From an uncultured Clostridia bacterium (lineage in GTDB: Bacteria; Bacillota; Clostridia; TANB77; CAG-508): a stretch of 29,442 bases of DNA. Location of the stretch: the NCBI GenBank assembly GCA_949045875.1, contig CARPYP010000023.1, forward strand, positions 1 to 29,442. The letters are read 5' to 3'. The notes under the pieces were generated by a model. It was not told the origin of the DNA. It worked only from the letters and a program-made list of their open reading frames with translations, and did not search any database. Both the position numbers and the translations under genes were made by a program. Of this stretch, positions 6,702-14,441 are shown piece by piece (position 1 is the stretch's first letter; every line of letters begins with the position of its first letter).

Positions 6702-6777
6702 TGGTCGAGGTGACAGGGATCGAACCTGCGACCTCATGGTCCCAAACCACGCGCGCTACCAACTGCGCTACACCTCG
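6702..6777 (-). tRNA. tRNA-Pro (anticodon UGG)
   Basis: 76 bases including an encoded CCA. The acceptor arms are CGAGGTG and CACCTCG. The anticodon stem CGTGG/CCATG encloses the loop TTTGGGA, giving anticodon TGG. The T arm has GGTTCGATCC. It is intact because island 1 replaced its 3' end with an identical sequence. Confidence 0.95.
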
Positions 6778-6779
6778 AT

Positions 6780-7344
6780 ATTAAACTATATTTAGCAAAT
6801 TTATATTATCATAATGATTAAAAAATCAACTTAAATAATAATAAATTCAAAATTTTAAAATTATGTATTTCATTTATATATTATAATCGAAATTATCTTA
6901 AATGTCAACAATTATAATTAAAAATTTTTTCGTGAAAAAATGTAAAAATATCCATTTACTTTTGATGTTAGTGTTCTCATCAGTTATTTCTATTTTGATA
7001 AAGCACTTTTCCAAACACATTTAGTATTATCAGTTAAATATACCCTATCTTTCTACATCCCAACTAACTCTTTTCTAATATATGCTCTAATCACATTCAA
7101 CTCCTAAATTTGTATTTTTTTAGTCCTTCAATTTGTCTGTAAATGCTTCAAATCCTTTTTTTGTTTCTTCTGATAACTGATTGTATTCTGTATCACTAAT
7201 TGCCCCTTCAATAGATATAGATGTACTAAACATATTTCTGGTACTTGAATTTTAATTTAAACCAAGTATCTTTACTTCCAATATTTTTTAACGAACTTAA
7301 TTCTGACACTTTTCTATCTCCATTCTATAATATATAAATTATTG
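6780..7344. other. degraded stretch, no intact gene
   Basis: About 560 AT-rich bases upstream of tRNA-Pro. The minus strand shows broken coding fragments, for example VYLTDNTKCVWKSALSK near 7000 and MFSTSISIEGAISD at 7120-7233, interrupted by stops and frame changes. I see no intact gene. Confidence 0.5.
7120..7233 (-). pseudogene. C-terminal gene fragment, unidentified
   Basis: A 37-codon minus-strand frame, MFSTSISIEGAISD, then YNQLSEETKKGFEAFTDKLKD and a stop. It has the balanced composition of real coding DNA but no ribosome binding site. The sequence before it (LSSLKNIGSKDTWFKLKF) is in another frame. It is probably the end of a decayed gene. Confidence 0.4.
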
Positions 7345-7761
7345 TTATATTTCTATATCTTCTGATTTAAAATTACTGTAATATCTTGCTGAAATAGAAG
7401 TGAACTTTAATACACAATAATCTGGATCTGTTACACCATTTTTATAGTACATTGTGTCTCCGAATTGCCATATCATTTCTTTTGATTCTTTATCTTCTAA
7501 AACTTCTACTTTTCCTTTAATCATTATTCCTCTAAAGAATCTCTTATCACAAAAATATACACAAGCCTTTGGATTCTCTTTAAATGACTGTACTTTTAAT
7601 GAAGATGTATTAGTAGAGAAATAAAGCTCTTTTATTCCATTTCTTTTTCTAGGTCTCAACATTGCTTTTGTATTCGGAAATCCCTCTTTGTCAATAGAAC
7701 TTATGTAGCAAACACTTTGCTTATCTATAATTTTTCCAATAGTTTTTTCTGCATCTCTCAT
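7345..7761 (-). CDS. pyridoxamine 5'-phosphate oxidase-fold (split-barrel) protein
   Basis: 138 residues from MRDAEKTIGKIID. Successive segments VCYISSIDKEGFPNTKAML, LYFSTNTSSLKVQSFKENP, ACVYFCDKRFFRGIMIKGKVEVLED and YCVLKFTSISARYYSNFKS match the split beta-barrel of the general stress protein 26/PPOX-related family. Members bind FMN, F420 or haem, or have unknown cofactors. I start at the ATG at 7761, with AGGAG ten bases upstream; the GTG three codons earlier sits almost on that site. Function beyond a probable flavin-binding oxidoreductase is not visible. It overlaps the tail of an ankyrin remnant. Confidence 0.8.
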   Translation of the reverse strand: MRDAEKTIGKIIDKQSVCYISSIDKEGFPNTKAMLRPRKRNGIKELYFSTNTSSLKVQSFKENPKACVYFCDKRFFRGIMIKGKVEVLEDKESKEMIWQFGDTMYYKNGVTDPDYCVLKFTSISARYYSNFKSEDIEI

Positions 7762-7766
7762 AATTT

Positions 7767-7984
7767 TCACACTCCTAAATTGTCATTTATATTATTGATT
7801 ATTTCCATAAACTCTTTTAAAGAACTGCCTTTAAATTGTTTTTCTGCTCGTTCATAACATTTTAATAATCCTAAATCATTTTGGTTTTTATATTCTTTAT
7901 TTGCACCATTTTCAATTAAAATTTTTACAGTTTCATCTGTTTGACTTTGATTTCTTTTACCAATATAGATTTTTCTTCTGACAT
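7767..7984 (-). pseudogene. ankyrin-repeat protein remnant
   Basis: One frame reads DETVKILIENGANKEYKNQ, the end of an ankyrin repeat, then LLKCYERAEKQFKGSSLKEF and stops at 7767-7769. A start-like ATG at 7984 (MSEEKSILVKEIKVKQ) is in another frame and ends early. The gene is thus missing most of its repeats and carries a frameshift. Confidence 0.6.
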
Positions 7985-8013
7985 ATTATCGTCTCACTCT
8001 CAAAATGTGATTT

Positions 8014-8262
8014 TTATTTATTGTATTTCTTATAATTTTTAGCCAAGATTATCTCTCCTGTTAAATCTAATATCATTCCAATAAAAGAAATTATTCCACC
8101 TATCACAAAACCAACAATTTGTGGCATAAATTCTTTAATAATAACAAATGATAATAGAACAACTATTAAACCTATTGTAGATACAATTCCTCCTGACAGC
8201 ATTAATTTATAACTTGTTGTTTTTTCTTGTTGACATTTTTTCTTAAGGTCTTTTTTATTCAT
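8014..8262 (-). CDS. small membrane protein with two transmembrane segments
   Basis: 82 residues. A basic, soluble N-terminus (MNKKDLKKKCQQEKTTS) precedes hydrophobic segments at about 22-43 and 48-70, and the tail is basic (KNYKKYNK). I do not recognise the family. The ribosome binding site is weak (AAAGAGAAAA). It lies among decaying genes, so expression is uncertain. Confidence 0.5.
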   Translation of the reverse strand: MNKKDLKKKCQQEKTTSYKLMLSGGIVSTIGLIVVLLSFVIIKEFMPQIVGFVIGGIISFIGMILDLTGEIILAKNYKKYNK

Positions 8263-8348
8263 ATTTTTCTCTTTTTATAACTTGTAAGTTATAGAGATGA
8301 TTATAGTATAAAATAGTAAATAATTCAACCTATCTGCCCTCTCTTATT

Positions 8349-8649
8349 TTACTTTGAAAAATCAAATTTTTGGTCTTGATACATACTATTATTAAATATT
8401 TCTGTATTACTTCCTATAAATGCTTCTCCTGCCTCTATATCATTTTGTAAATAATACATAAACCAAGCTGTTACATATCCATCTGCTGAATACAGCATTT
8501 CTCCATAAGAAGTATTTGTTCTTCTCATCATAATCTCATCATAAACATTTTTTAATTGTTCTCCTGTTTCTGCTTTTTACTTGCAATACCAATAGTATAA
8601 AAACTAAAATGATGATTACTAATATAATTATACCCATAATCTTTAACAT
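8349..8649 (-). pseudogene. alpha/beta-hydrolase remnant, internally deleted
   Basis: The 3' part reads YDEI, MMRRTNTSYGEMLYSADGYV and TAWFMYYLQND, then FIGSNTEIFNN, ending FDFSK. This resembles the C-terminal end of a membrane-anchored alpha/beta hydrolase. The 5' part (from 8649) gives a hydrophobic N-terminal anchor, MLKIMGIIILVIIILVFILL, in another frame and then stops. About 100 codons remain, against about 300 expected, so the core with the catalytic residues has been lost. Confidence 0.55.
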
Positions 8650-8694
8650 TTCCTTATCTATATTTATCCTTTCTAAGCAAATATATTTCTAATT

Positions 8695-8996
8695 CTATTT
8701 ATGAATAGGCATATATTTTTCTAGATATTCTTCTATTGTTTCCATATATTTTTGATATAATCTATTATCATTTTGGAGTCCGTGCCCAGAATGTGTCATC
8801 TCAAAATATTTATAATCAATATTATTATCTTGTAATGTTTTTAATAATCTTTTTGATGTAAGAAACGGTTGTGCTTTGTCATAAGTTCCATAATCCACAA
8901 CAGTTGGAACAGAATCTTATGTTATCCAATCTGATGCAGAAATTGGTTTTACCTTTTCTAAATAAGAGCCATCTTTTATCAAATCAATGAAAAATA
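8695..8996 (-). pseudogene. second alpha/beta-hydrolase (esterase/peptidase-like) remnant
   Basis: The 3' end reads VPTVVDYGTYDKAQPF, KRLLKTLQDNNIDYKYFEM and THSGHGLQND. This is the last beta strands plus the catalytic-His region (HSGHG) of an S9-like or BD-FAE-type hydrolase, with the Asp probably in YGTYDKAQ. A TAA interrupts the frame just before DSVPTVV, and another frame change lies near 8996. It belongs to a different family branch from the remnant at 8349-8649. Confidence 0.6.
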
Positions 8997-9044
8997 ATCA
9001 TTGATTTCTTTAAATCTTAATGACTTATTATAATTTGTAATTAT

Positions 9045-10424
9045 CTATATTGCTTTTTTCTTTAATAGATAACCTATTTTATATATTCCAGTTGAAAGCA
9101 TTAATATAGAATTTATAATTAATATTAAAGCTAAATCTTTTACAAAATCCCATATAACCCAAAATGGAACACTTATAATTGTTGGTATTAAAATTAATAT
9201 TATTGGCAATAGTAAATGTCTTACAATATCTATAACATATAGTTTTTTTGTTTTATTTTTCCAAATCTTAATAGTTATAATTGGATACATAGCAATAATA
9301 GTAATAACTATATATATGGCATCAATTAATAAATGATTTATTATATATAAGTTATTTGATACTTCTGGTTTTTCTTCTCCTAAGAGAGGTTTTACAATAT
9401 CTTCTAGCAAATTATTTGTAACTAAATAATCATTCATATTAACTAGAACAACTATCCCTATATTATCTTCTGGAATTATAAACATTTTAGAAGTATAATT
9501 TTCTACAAGCCCAGAATGTGTCAAAATTGGTTTGCTATAATACTTTGTATATACCCATCCCATTCCATAATAATCTCTATCTATATCATCTTGAGGTATA
9601 TTGTCATAAAACATTTTAGAAATACTATCTTCTGTAATAATGTTTAATCCGTGATTTAAATACATTTGTAAATATTTGCCCATATCGCTAGCACTTGAAC
9701 TAATAAAACCAGCAGGAACTTGTATCCATGAATTATCATCTGTAGGATATTTTGGACTTTCTGCAATTGGAATACCAAAATAATTTTGATAACCCTTTAT
9801 CAATCCATTTTTGCTGTTTTCTTCTAAAGTTGTTGAAGTATGATTCATACCAAGTGGTTCTAATATATTTTTTGTAACATAATCGGAATAACTCTCATTA
9901 CTTACTGCTTCAATCATTTTTCCTAATAGATTATAATTAGCATTTGCATATTCATATTTATTATAGTTCTTTGCCATTTCTATACTTACTAATTTTTGAT
10001 AAGTTCCAATTCCACTATTTTGATTTAATAATTGTTTTACTGTAATCTTATCTCCATCTTCTTTATTTTTGAAATAAAGTGATGTATCAATGTAAGTAGA
10101 AATTGATTTATTTATATCTATTCTTCCTTCTTCTACTAATCTCATAATAGATAAAGCTGTAAATGATTTACTCATTGAACCTATTATAAAAGGTGTATCA
10201 ATACTTTTACAATTACCATAAGTTTTTGAAAACACTACCTCATTTGGGTTTACAACTATTATAGACATACCTGGAATATGATTTTTTTCAATTTCTTTTT
10301 CTAGTTCTTTACTTACACTCTCATAATCAATACTGTTATTTTTTGCATATATAACATTATTACCACTTATAAAGTATAAAAAAACACAAAATATTACAAT
10401 TAGAATTTTATATATCTTTATCAT
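9045..10424 (-). CDS. serine hydrolase, beta-lactamase/penicillin-binding-protein fold, membrane-anchored
   Basis: 459 residues. A signal peptide or anchor (about 5-27) is followed by the class C-type fold, with S83-M-S-K86 as SxxK, Y159-A-N161 as YxN and H303-S-G as the third motif. Three or so hydrophobic segments occupy about 360-450. This layout is typical of FmtA/EstB-like serine hydrolases of Firmicutes that act on peptidoglycan, teichoic acid or peptides outside the membrane; true beta-lactam resistance is not implied. The start is supported by GGGAGG five bases upstream. An unusually structured leader lies at 10442-10576. The gene appears intact among decayed neighbours. Confidence 0.85.
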   Translation of the reverse strand: MIKIYKILIVIFCVFLYFISGNNVIYAKNNSIDYESVSKELEKEIEKNHIPGMSIIVVNPNEVVFSKTYGNCKSIDTPFIIGSMSKSFTALSIMRLVEEGRIDINKSISTYIDTSLYFKNKEDGDKITVKQLLNQNSGIGTYQKLVSIEMAKNYNKYEYANANYNLLGKMIEAVSNESYSDYVTKNILEPLGMNHTSTTLEENSKNGLIKGYQNYFGIPIAESPKYPTDDNSWIQVPAGFISSSASDMGKYLQMYLNHGLNIITEDSISKMFYDNIPQDDIDRDYYGMGWVYTKYYSKPILTHSGLVENYTSKMFIIPEDNIGIVVLVNMNDYLVTNNLLEDIVKPLLGEEKPEVSNNLYIINHLLIDAIYIVITIIAMYPIITIKIWKNKTKKLYVIDIVRHLLLPIILILIPTIISVPFWVIWDFVKDLALILIINSILMLSTGIYKIGYLLKKKAI

Positions 10425-10441
10425 TAATCCTCCCTACAAAT

Positions 10442-10576
10442 GAATAAGAAATTAAACGAACTGAGTTCAATAAAAAAAACACTAGAAGCTCTTGACAGTT
10501 AGAACTTAGTTCGTTTAGTTTAATTGCACAAACTGTGGAATTTCTAAGGAGCTTTTAAACTGTTTATTTCTTATTC
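10442..10576 (-). promoter_or_regulatory. structured 5' leader of the serine hydrolase gene
   Basis: Nested inverted repeats: outer arms GAATAAGAAAT (10442-10452) and ATTTCTTATTC (10566-10576), and inner arms of 15 bases (10454-10468 and 10502-10516) with one mismatch. A small AGTTT/AAACT hairpin falls in the remaining arm. On the minus strand the inner hairpin holds a run of eight T in its loop. It ends 18 bases before the start codon. It does not match any riboswitch I know; a MITE-like insertion is the alternative. Confidence 0.45.
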
Positions 10577-10582
10577 TTATAT

Positions 10583-10747
10583 TTATTTCATTTTCTCAAT
10601 AAAATTCCCCATCCTATTTACCATATCATTAATGTCTTCATGTGGTAAAAAGAATGTATTTAATTTGATTAAATTAGAATTTTTAATAGGATTATAAATT
10701 TTGCTTATATAATCATATTTGCGTGAATGTGAAATATATATTTTCAT
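10583..10747 (-). CDS. short TIR-like/deoxyribosyltransferase-like protein, probably truncated
   Basis: 54 residues, MKIYISHSRKYDYISKIYNP, then NSNLIKLNTFFLPHEDIND and a short basic end. The opening strand and loop (IYISHS, first beta strand and nucleotide-binding loop) and the FFLPHE segment match the start of small TIR/nucleoside 2-deoxyribosyltransferase-like proteins, which are normally about 130 residues. The usual E...P..G.G.E active-site half is missing. AGGAGG lies five bases before the ATG, so translation is likely. It is probably a truncated gene. Confidence 0.5.
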   Translation of the reverse strand: MKIYISHSRKYDYISKIYNPIKNSNLIKLNTFFLPHEDINDMVNRMGNFIEKMK

Positions 10748-10811
10748 CTCTTCCTCCTAGTTTTATAATAATTTGCTATGGACTTTTTAATTCCTAACTC
10801 TTATCGTTTTT
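10748..10811. other. short spacer, nothing recognised
   Basis: AT-rich bases between the TIR-like gene and the transposase remnant, with no clear signal. Confidence 0.4.
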
Positions 10812-11080
10812 TCATATTTTACTATACTTTCTTGAATATATCAATTTTCCTCTGAATATTTTTGATAGTACTTTTACTGGTATAAAAAATTTCTTTTTAC
10901 TATTTCTCCATTTTCCTAAACTATCAAGTCCTCCAGCTGGTACTATGCAATGTATATGTGGGTGGTTTTTTAGTTTTGTCCCTAGGTATGAAGAATTATT
11001 GCATTTAATGTTTTCTTTACATAAATTGGTAGATTGTGTTACTAATAATGCACATACTTTTTAAATTTACATCTTAAAGT
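10812..11080 (-). pseudogene. IS91-family (Y2) transposase remnant
   Basis: One frame reads KNHPHIHCIVPAGGLDSLGKW, then KKFFIPVKVLSKIFRGKLI and a stop at 10812-10814. HPHIHCIVPAGGL is the metal-binding HxH signature of IS91/ISCR-type HUH transposases. Upstream, NAIILHT and GQN (from ILHTWGQN of the family) appear in another frame with stops in place of Trp and Leu. The zinc-finger N-terminus and the catalytic Tyr part are missing. Confidence 0.7.
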
Positions 11081-11203
11081 CATTTAAAATACCCCTTTCT
11101 AAGAATAAAAAGTTTCACAAGTCTTTTCAAACTCATAAAATTCTTATTTTAAAGTCAAAAAAATAACCATTTCATGAAGTGCTAAAATCTTTGCTTATTA
11201 AAT
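11081..11203. other. spacer, nothing recognised
   Basis: AT-rich bases between two remnants; no gene or clear signal. Confidence 0.35.
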
Positions 11204-11430
11204 TTAAACTGTTGCTCTTATGCAACTTGGATTTACAATATTACTTACTCTTTTTGGTACATCAAAACCTACATTAATTCCTCTTTTTAATACTAAATCA
11301 CTACTATTCTTATAATAATCAAACATTCCTCTGTTCCAGTTTGAAAGTGCTTCATCAGATAGTTTCTTTTTAGTAGATACTCATTATCTTTATTAATCTG
11401 TATTATCATTGCTTGATACTCTTGTTTGTT
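11204..11430 (-). pseudogene. unidentified frameshifted gene fragment
   Basis: A frame ending at 11204 reads KKLSDEALSNWNRGMFDYY, NSSDLVLKRGINVGFDVPK and RVSNIVNPSCIRATV. The start, LTNKQEYQAMIIQINKDNEYLL, lies in the neighbouring frame, joined near a run of A. The composition is that of real coding DNA, but I cannot name the family. It ends abruptly where the duplicated integrase segment begins at 11431, so that junction is a recombination or deletion point. Confidence 0.5.
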
Positions 11431-11767
11431 AGAAAGATTAACAAAAAAGATTGCAGAATTTATTAAAAAGCATAAACTAGAACACATGACAATTTATGGA
11501 TTTAGACATTCTTTTGCAACTTTGATGAGTGAAAAAGGCATGGATAAAGAAGTTTTACGAGAATTAATGGGACATGCTGAATTTGAAACTACAGATTTTT
11601 ACTATATTCATGTATCAGAAGAACGAAAGAAAAAGGAATTTGAAAGAGTAAATTTTGAGGAATTTCAGGGGAAAACAAAAAATGCTGAAAGTAAGTCTAC
11701 ACAAGTGAAACGATACTTTTTAAAGAAAAAGCCTCAAAAGAATAAAAGAGTTCTCAAACTAGCTTGA
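11431..11767 (+). pseudogene. 3' fragment of a second integrase (element A remnant)
   Basis: About 112 codons nearly identical to residues 364-473 of the integrase at 16835-18256. It includes YGFRHSFATLMSEKGMDKEV, LMGHAEFETTDFYYIHVSEE and the basic tail. It lacks the arm- and core-binding domains and the first catalytic Arg. Like the full gene it is followed within about 20 bases by a tRNA-Arg 3' end. It is the remains of an earlier, related element at the same locus. Confidence 0.8.
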
Positions 11768-11772
11768 GAACT
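11431..11772 (+). repeat. direct repeat copy 1 (integrase 3' end)
   Basis: This segment matches 17920-18261 with only scattered changes. It ends in the conserved hairpin AGTTCTCAA/TTGAGAACT (11749-11772) that spans the integrase stop codon. Confidence 0.85.
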
Positions 11773-11785
11773 GTATTTTACCAAT

Positions 11786-11830
11786 TGGTGTACCCGGAGG
11801 GATTCGAACCCCCGATCTGCAAGTTCGTAG
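11786..11830 (-). pseudogene. 3' half of a split tRNA-Arg(ACG)
   Basis: On the minus strand it begins at the anticodon loop CTACGAA (11824-11830), continues CTTGC, the T arm GGGTTCGAATCCC and CGGGTAC, and ends A-CCA. Joined at CTACGAA to the 5' half at 18476-18514 it gives a 77-base tRNA with a perfect acceptor stem (GTACCCG/CGGGTAC) and anticodon stem (GCAGG/CTTGC). It is separated from its 5' half by island 2. Confidence 0.85.
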
Positions 11831-12130
11831 TTGAATACTCACTTCAAAAATAATAACTTTTGAAACACTTGATTTTCTAAGATTATATTTTATAAGTATT
11901 GATATTACTAAATTACAAGAATTTCTTGAAAATTTAATATAGTTTAAATAAGTTTAAGAAAATGAAAAATAGTTTATTAAAAATCCACATTTAAGGGGAA
12001 ATAAGGGGAAAATATTTTCACTTTCGGGGGAAAACTTAATATCAATATTTATAAAAAAATGGGAAAGATTTTTTCTGTGTAGGGAAAAATCCAAACCCAA
12101 AATATAATTTTAGAAAAGGTGGTAAAACAA
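11831..12130. other. left end of island 2 with candidate arm sites
   Basis: No gene. AAGGGGAA at 11993-12000 and 12003-12010 and GGGGGAAAA at 12026-12034 are followed by AATATCAATATTTATAA (12038-12054). The 17-base segment recurs at 18443-18459. AAGGGGAA (18394-18401) and AGGGGAAAACT (18406-18416) recur at the right end. These are likely integrase arm sites. Confidence 0.6.
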
Positions 12131-12963
12131 ATGATTTTAACAAATTTATTATCAAGTAGTAGCTTTATAATGACAAATAAAATATTAATTAAAGCAGTTG
12201 GCTTAGAAGCAGCTGTATTCTTAAGTGAATTATGTTCTGAATATAATTATTGGGAGAACAAGGATCCTTAAAAGATAAATGTTGGTTTTATTCTACTAGA
12301 CAAAATATAGAAGAAAATACTGGTTTGTCTGAACATAAACAAAGATGTGCTATGAATTTATTAATCAAAATGAATTTAATATCTACTAAAAAAATTGGAA
12401 TCCCATGTAAAGTATATTATAAATTAAATGAGAAAAATATATTAGATTGCTATGAAGAAAATAGAAAAAAATTAATACAACCTGCTAAAAACTCAGTAGT
12501 TGAAAATTTGAACAACAATAACTTTGAAAATTCAAACTCTGGTAGTTCACAGAATGAGGAGCAGGCTCTCCAAAATTTAGACATAAATAATAATAAAAAT
12601 AATAATAAAAAATATCACACACATGAAGAAACAAAAATCGAAAATTCAAAAAATGACGTTAAAATTGAGTATGCAAAAAAAGTTTTTTTGACTAGAAAAG
12701 AATATCAAGATTTATTAAATACATATGGCGAAAAAGATACAAAAAATCTAATTAATCAATTAAGTTTATATAAACAATCTACAGGTAAAAATTACGAAAG
12801 CGATTATGCGACTATCTTTAGATGGGTAGTAACAAGATTAAATGAAATTAAAAAAGAAAATATAAAATATCAAGATTTTAAATCAAAACAAAATAATAAA
12901 AAAATGACCTTTGAGCAGAGAGAATATCCAACTGGATTCTTCGATAATTTATTTGCAAATTAA
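12131..12963 (+). pseudogene. frameshifted replication-initiator/DnaD-like protein
   Basis: The frame from 12131 (AAAGGTGG eight bases upstream) reads MILTNLLSSSSFIMTNKIL to NYWENKDP and stops. The next frame continues GSLKDKCWFYSTRQNIEENT to the end at 12963. Adding one A in AACAAGGATCC near 12263 restores WENKGSLKD and a protein of about 277 residues. The N-terminal part is a winged-helix like those of phage and plasmid replisome organisers (CWFYSTRQNIEENTGLSEHKQ). The middle is Asn-rich, and the C-terminus is helical (YEKDYATIFRWVVTRLNE-like). The start of a replication function is an inference from fold and position. Confidence 0.6.
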
Positions 12964-13315
12964 AAAATATTGCTAAAATTTTTAATTATAAAATTTTAGT
13001 TTTATAAGAATATTCTTAAAAATTTTTAAACTAAAAATAGAAATTTTTTTGATAAAAAATTAAAAATAAATAATATATTTTTTTAATTATTTTCTTATAA
13101 AAAAATAAATAATTTTATCTCCCAGCGGGCAAAAGGGTTTTAGGGATTTTTCCCTAAACAGCAATTTGTGGTCCAGAGGACCATGCTGGCGAACATACCG
13201 TATAAAAAAAATGAAGGTTGTTCGGACGCGAAATAAATTTTGCTATGTATTATACTTCGCTACGCTAGTATAATATATTTGGCAAGTTAAATTACAAATG
13301 GAATAGGAGGATTAA
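12964..13315. other. origin-like structured intergenic region
   Basis: An AT-only stretch (12965-13115) precedes a GC-richer block. CCAGC (13122-13126) can pair with GCTGG (13185-13189), enclosing two hairpins: TTTAGGGA/TCCCTAAA (13139-13158) and GGTCC/GGACC (13170-13182). Further right, TATTATACT (13248-13256) and AGTATAATA (13267-13275) form a perfect palindrome around TCGCTACGCT. Dense conserved-looking structure between a replication-type gene and 13316 suggests an oriT or a replication origin, but I cannot identify the type. Confidence 0.5.
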
Positions 13316-13924
13316 ATGGTTACTGATTCAGAAAAAGAATTAGATAAAATATATTTATCATATAGCAAAATTTTACATAGATTACAAATACAAAATATAA
13401 AAACTGCAAAAGTGAAAGAAATTACTGAAGTAGATTTAAGACAAGCAATAATTATAATGAATAAGAAACATTATGGTTGTAGATGGAAACAAAGAAAAAT
13501 AAAAGGAAATAGACGTTATATATTGATAGAAGGTTATTATTGGTTAATATATGTTTATTTTCAAAACGATAAAAAACAAATTGATACAGATATAGATTTT
13601 TTTACACTACGTATTAAGCAATATGAAGAACTATTAAATATACAATCTAAGACTTTTTGGAACGAAGATATGTATATATATTCTCTACCAGATTACTTTA
13701 ATAGAGCTAAAGGAACTGTTTTAAATGGCATAACAAAACTTAATAAAGCAACAGATAAAAAGTATATATACTATGAAAATGAAAAACAAAAAATTTCAAA
13801 AGAGGGTATTGAATGGCTATGTAAAAATTGTTTTAAGCAAAAATATTTAGAATTGTTAGAAGAATATAAAATGGATTTAACAGAAAAATATATTTTATCA
13901 GGCTATCCTTATGATGTTTTCTAA
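13316..13924 (+). CDS. hypothetical protein of island 2
   Basis: 202 residues, charged and Tyr-rich, with no transmembrane segment. Segments such as YGCRWKQRKIKGNRRYILIEGYYWLIYVYF suggest a beta-rich basic core, and the C-terminus is helical. I do not recognise a family. AGGAGG lies seven bases before the start. It follows the folded block and is ended by the bidirectional hairpin at 13984-14018. Its position suggests a role with the origin-like site (inference). Confidence 0.55.
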   Translation: MVTDSEKELDKIYLSYSKILHRLQIQNIKTAKVKEITEVDLRQAIIIMNKKHYGCRWKQRKIKGNRRYILIEGYYWLIYVYFQNDKKQIDTDIDFFTLRIKQYEELLNIQSKTFWNEDMYIYSLPDYFNRAKGTVLNGITKLNKATDKKYIYYENEKQKISKEGIEWLCKNCFKQKYLELLEEYKMDLTEKYILSGYPYDVF

Positions 13925-13983
13925 AGGAAAGGTAGTTAGAATTTTTATAAGACTTGATTAATCTACTTTTTTTGAAATTAATA

Positions 13984-14018
13984 TAAGCACTAACAATTAC
14001 ATTTTTTGCTAGTGCTTA
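13984..14018. terminator. bidirectional terminator
   Basis: TAAGCACTA (13984-13992) pairs with TAGTGCTTA (14010-14018). ATTTTTATTT follows on the plus strand. It serves the gene ending at 13924 and probably the XRE gene ending at 14023. Confidence 0.65.
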
Positions 14019-14022
14019 ATTT

Positions 14023-14352
14023 TTATTTATTTTCGAGTAAATATTCTATCATTTTGTTAATAACAGATTTATCTTTTTCATTTAATAAATCATATTTATC
14101 ATCAATAGAATTTGCCTTTATAATATTTTTAAATAATAGCATTGGTGAACACTCTGTAATTTGACAAATCTTAATCGCTGTATTTATACTAATTCCAGCC
14201 ATTCCTCTTTCTACAGAGCTTAAAAATTGTGGTGTAATTCCTAATTTTTCGGAAAATTCTTCTTGCGTATAATTAGCTTTTTTTCTTATATACTTTATAT
14301 TTTCACCCAATGTATTACTTTTAAATTCTTTTCCATTTCCAACCTCTGACAT
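14023..14352 (-). CDS. XRE-family transcriptional regulator
   Basis: 109 residues. The helix-turn-helix spans about 18-75 (GENIKYIRKKANYTQEEFSE, LGITPQFLSSVERG) and is followed by a short helical tail (LLNEKDKSVINKMIEYLLENK) that may dimerise. I choose the ATG at 14352, with GGGTGA just upstream; the ATG four codons earlier overlaps that site. It is divergent from the AbrB-like gene, so the two probably share control over the island's state. Confidence 0.8.
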   Translation of the reverse strand: MSEVGNGKEFKSNTLGENIKYIRKKANYTQEEFSEKLGITPQFLSSVERGMAGISINTAIKICQITECSPMLLFKNIIKANSIDDKYDLLNEKDKSVINKMIEYLLENK

Positions 14353-14441
14353 ATAATCACCCATATAAAGTATAAGTTAAAATATTCGGATTTATAACAA
14401 CATTAAATATTTGATTTTTTATTAAAAATAAACATTTAATA

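Larger units (their letters stand above)
159..6712. mobile_element. integrative island 1 in tRNA-Pro
   Basis: This is a 6.5-kb island bounded by an 11-bp direct repeat of the tRNA-Pro 3' end. The tyrosine integrase lies immediately beside the intact tRNA. Paired TTGCAGTA repeats occur inside both ends (308-327 and 6622-6640). Contents: HigBA-type toxin-antitoxin genes, a truncated antitoxin, an XRE regulator divergent from a small basic protein and an excisionase-like gene, a frameshifted gene, unknown small proteins, a regulator with matched operators, and the integrase. No conjugation or phage structural genes are present, so it is a mobilisable element, a satellite or a relic rather than a self-transferring ICE. 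Confidence 0.7.

Noticed and set aside
10442..10576. T-box or SAM-type riboswitch
   Set aside because: No T-box sequence (AGGGTGGNACCGCG) or SAM-I core is present, although the leader is structured.
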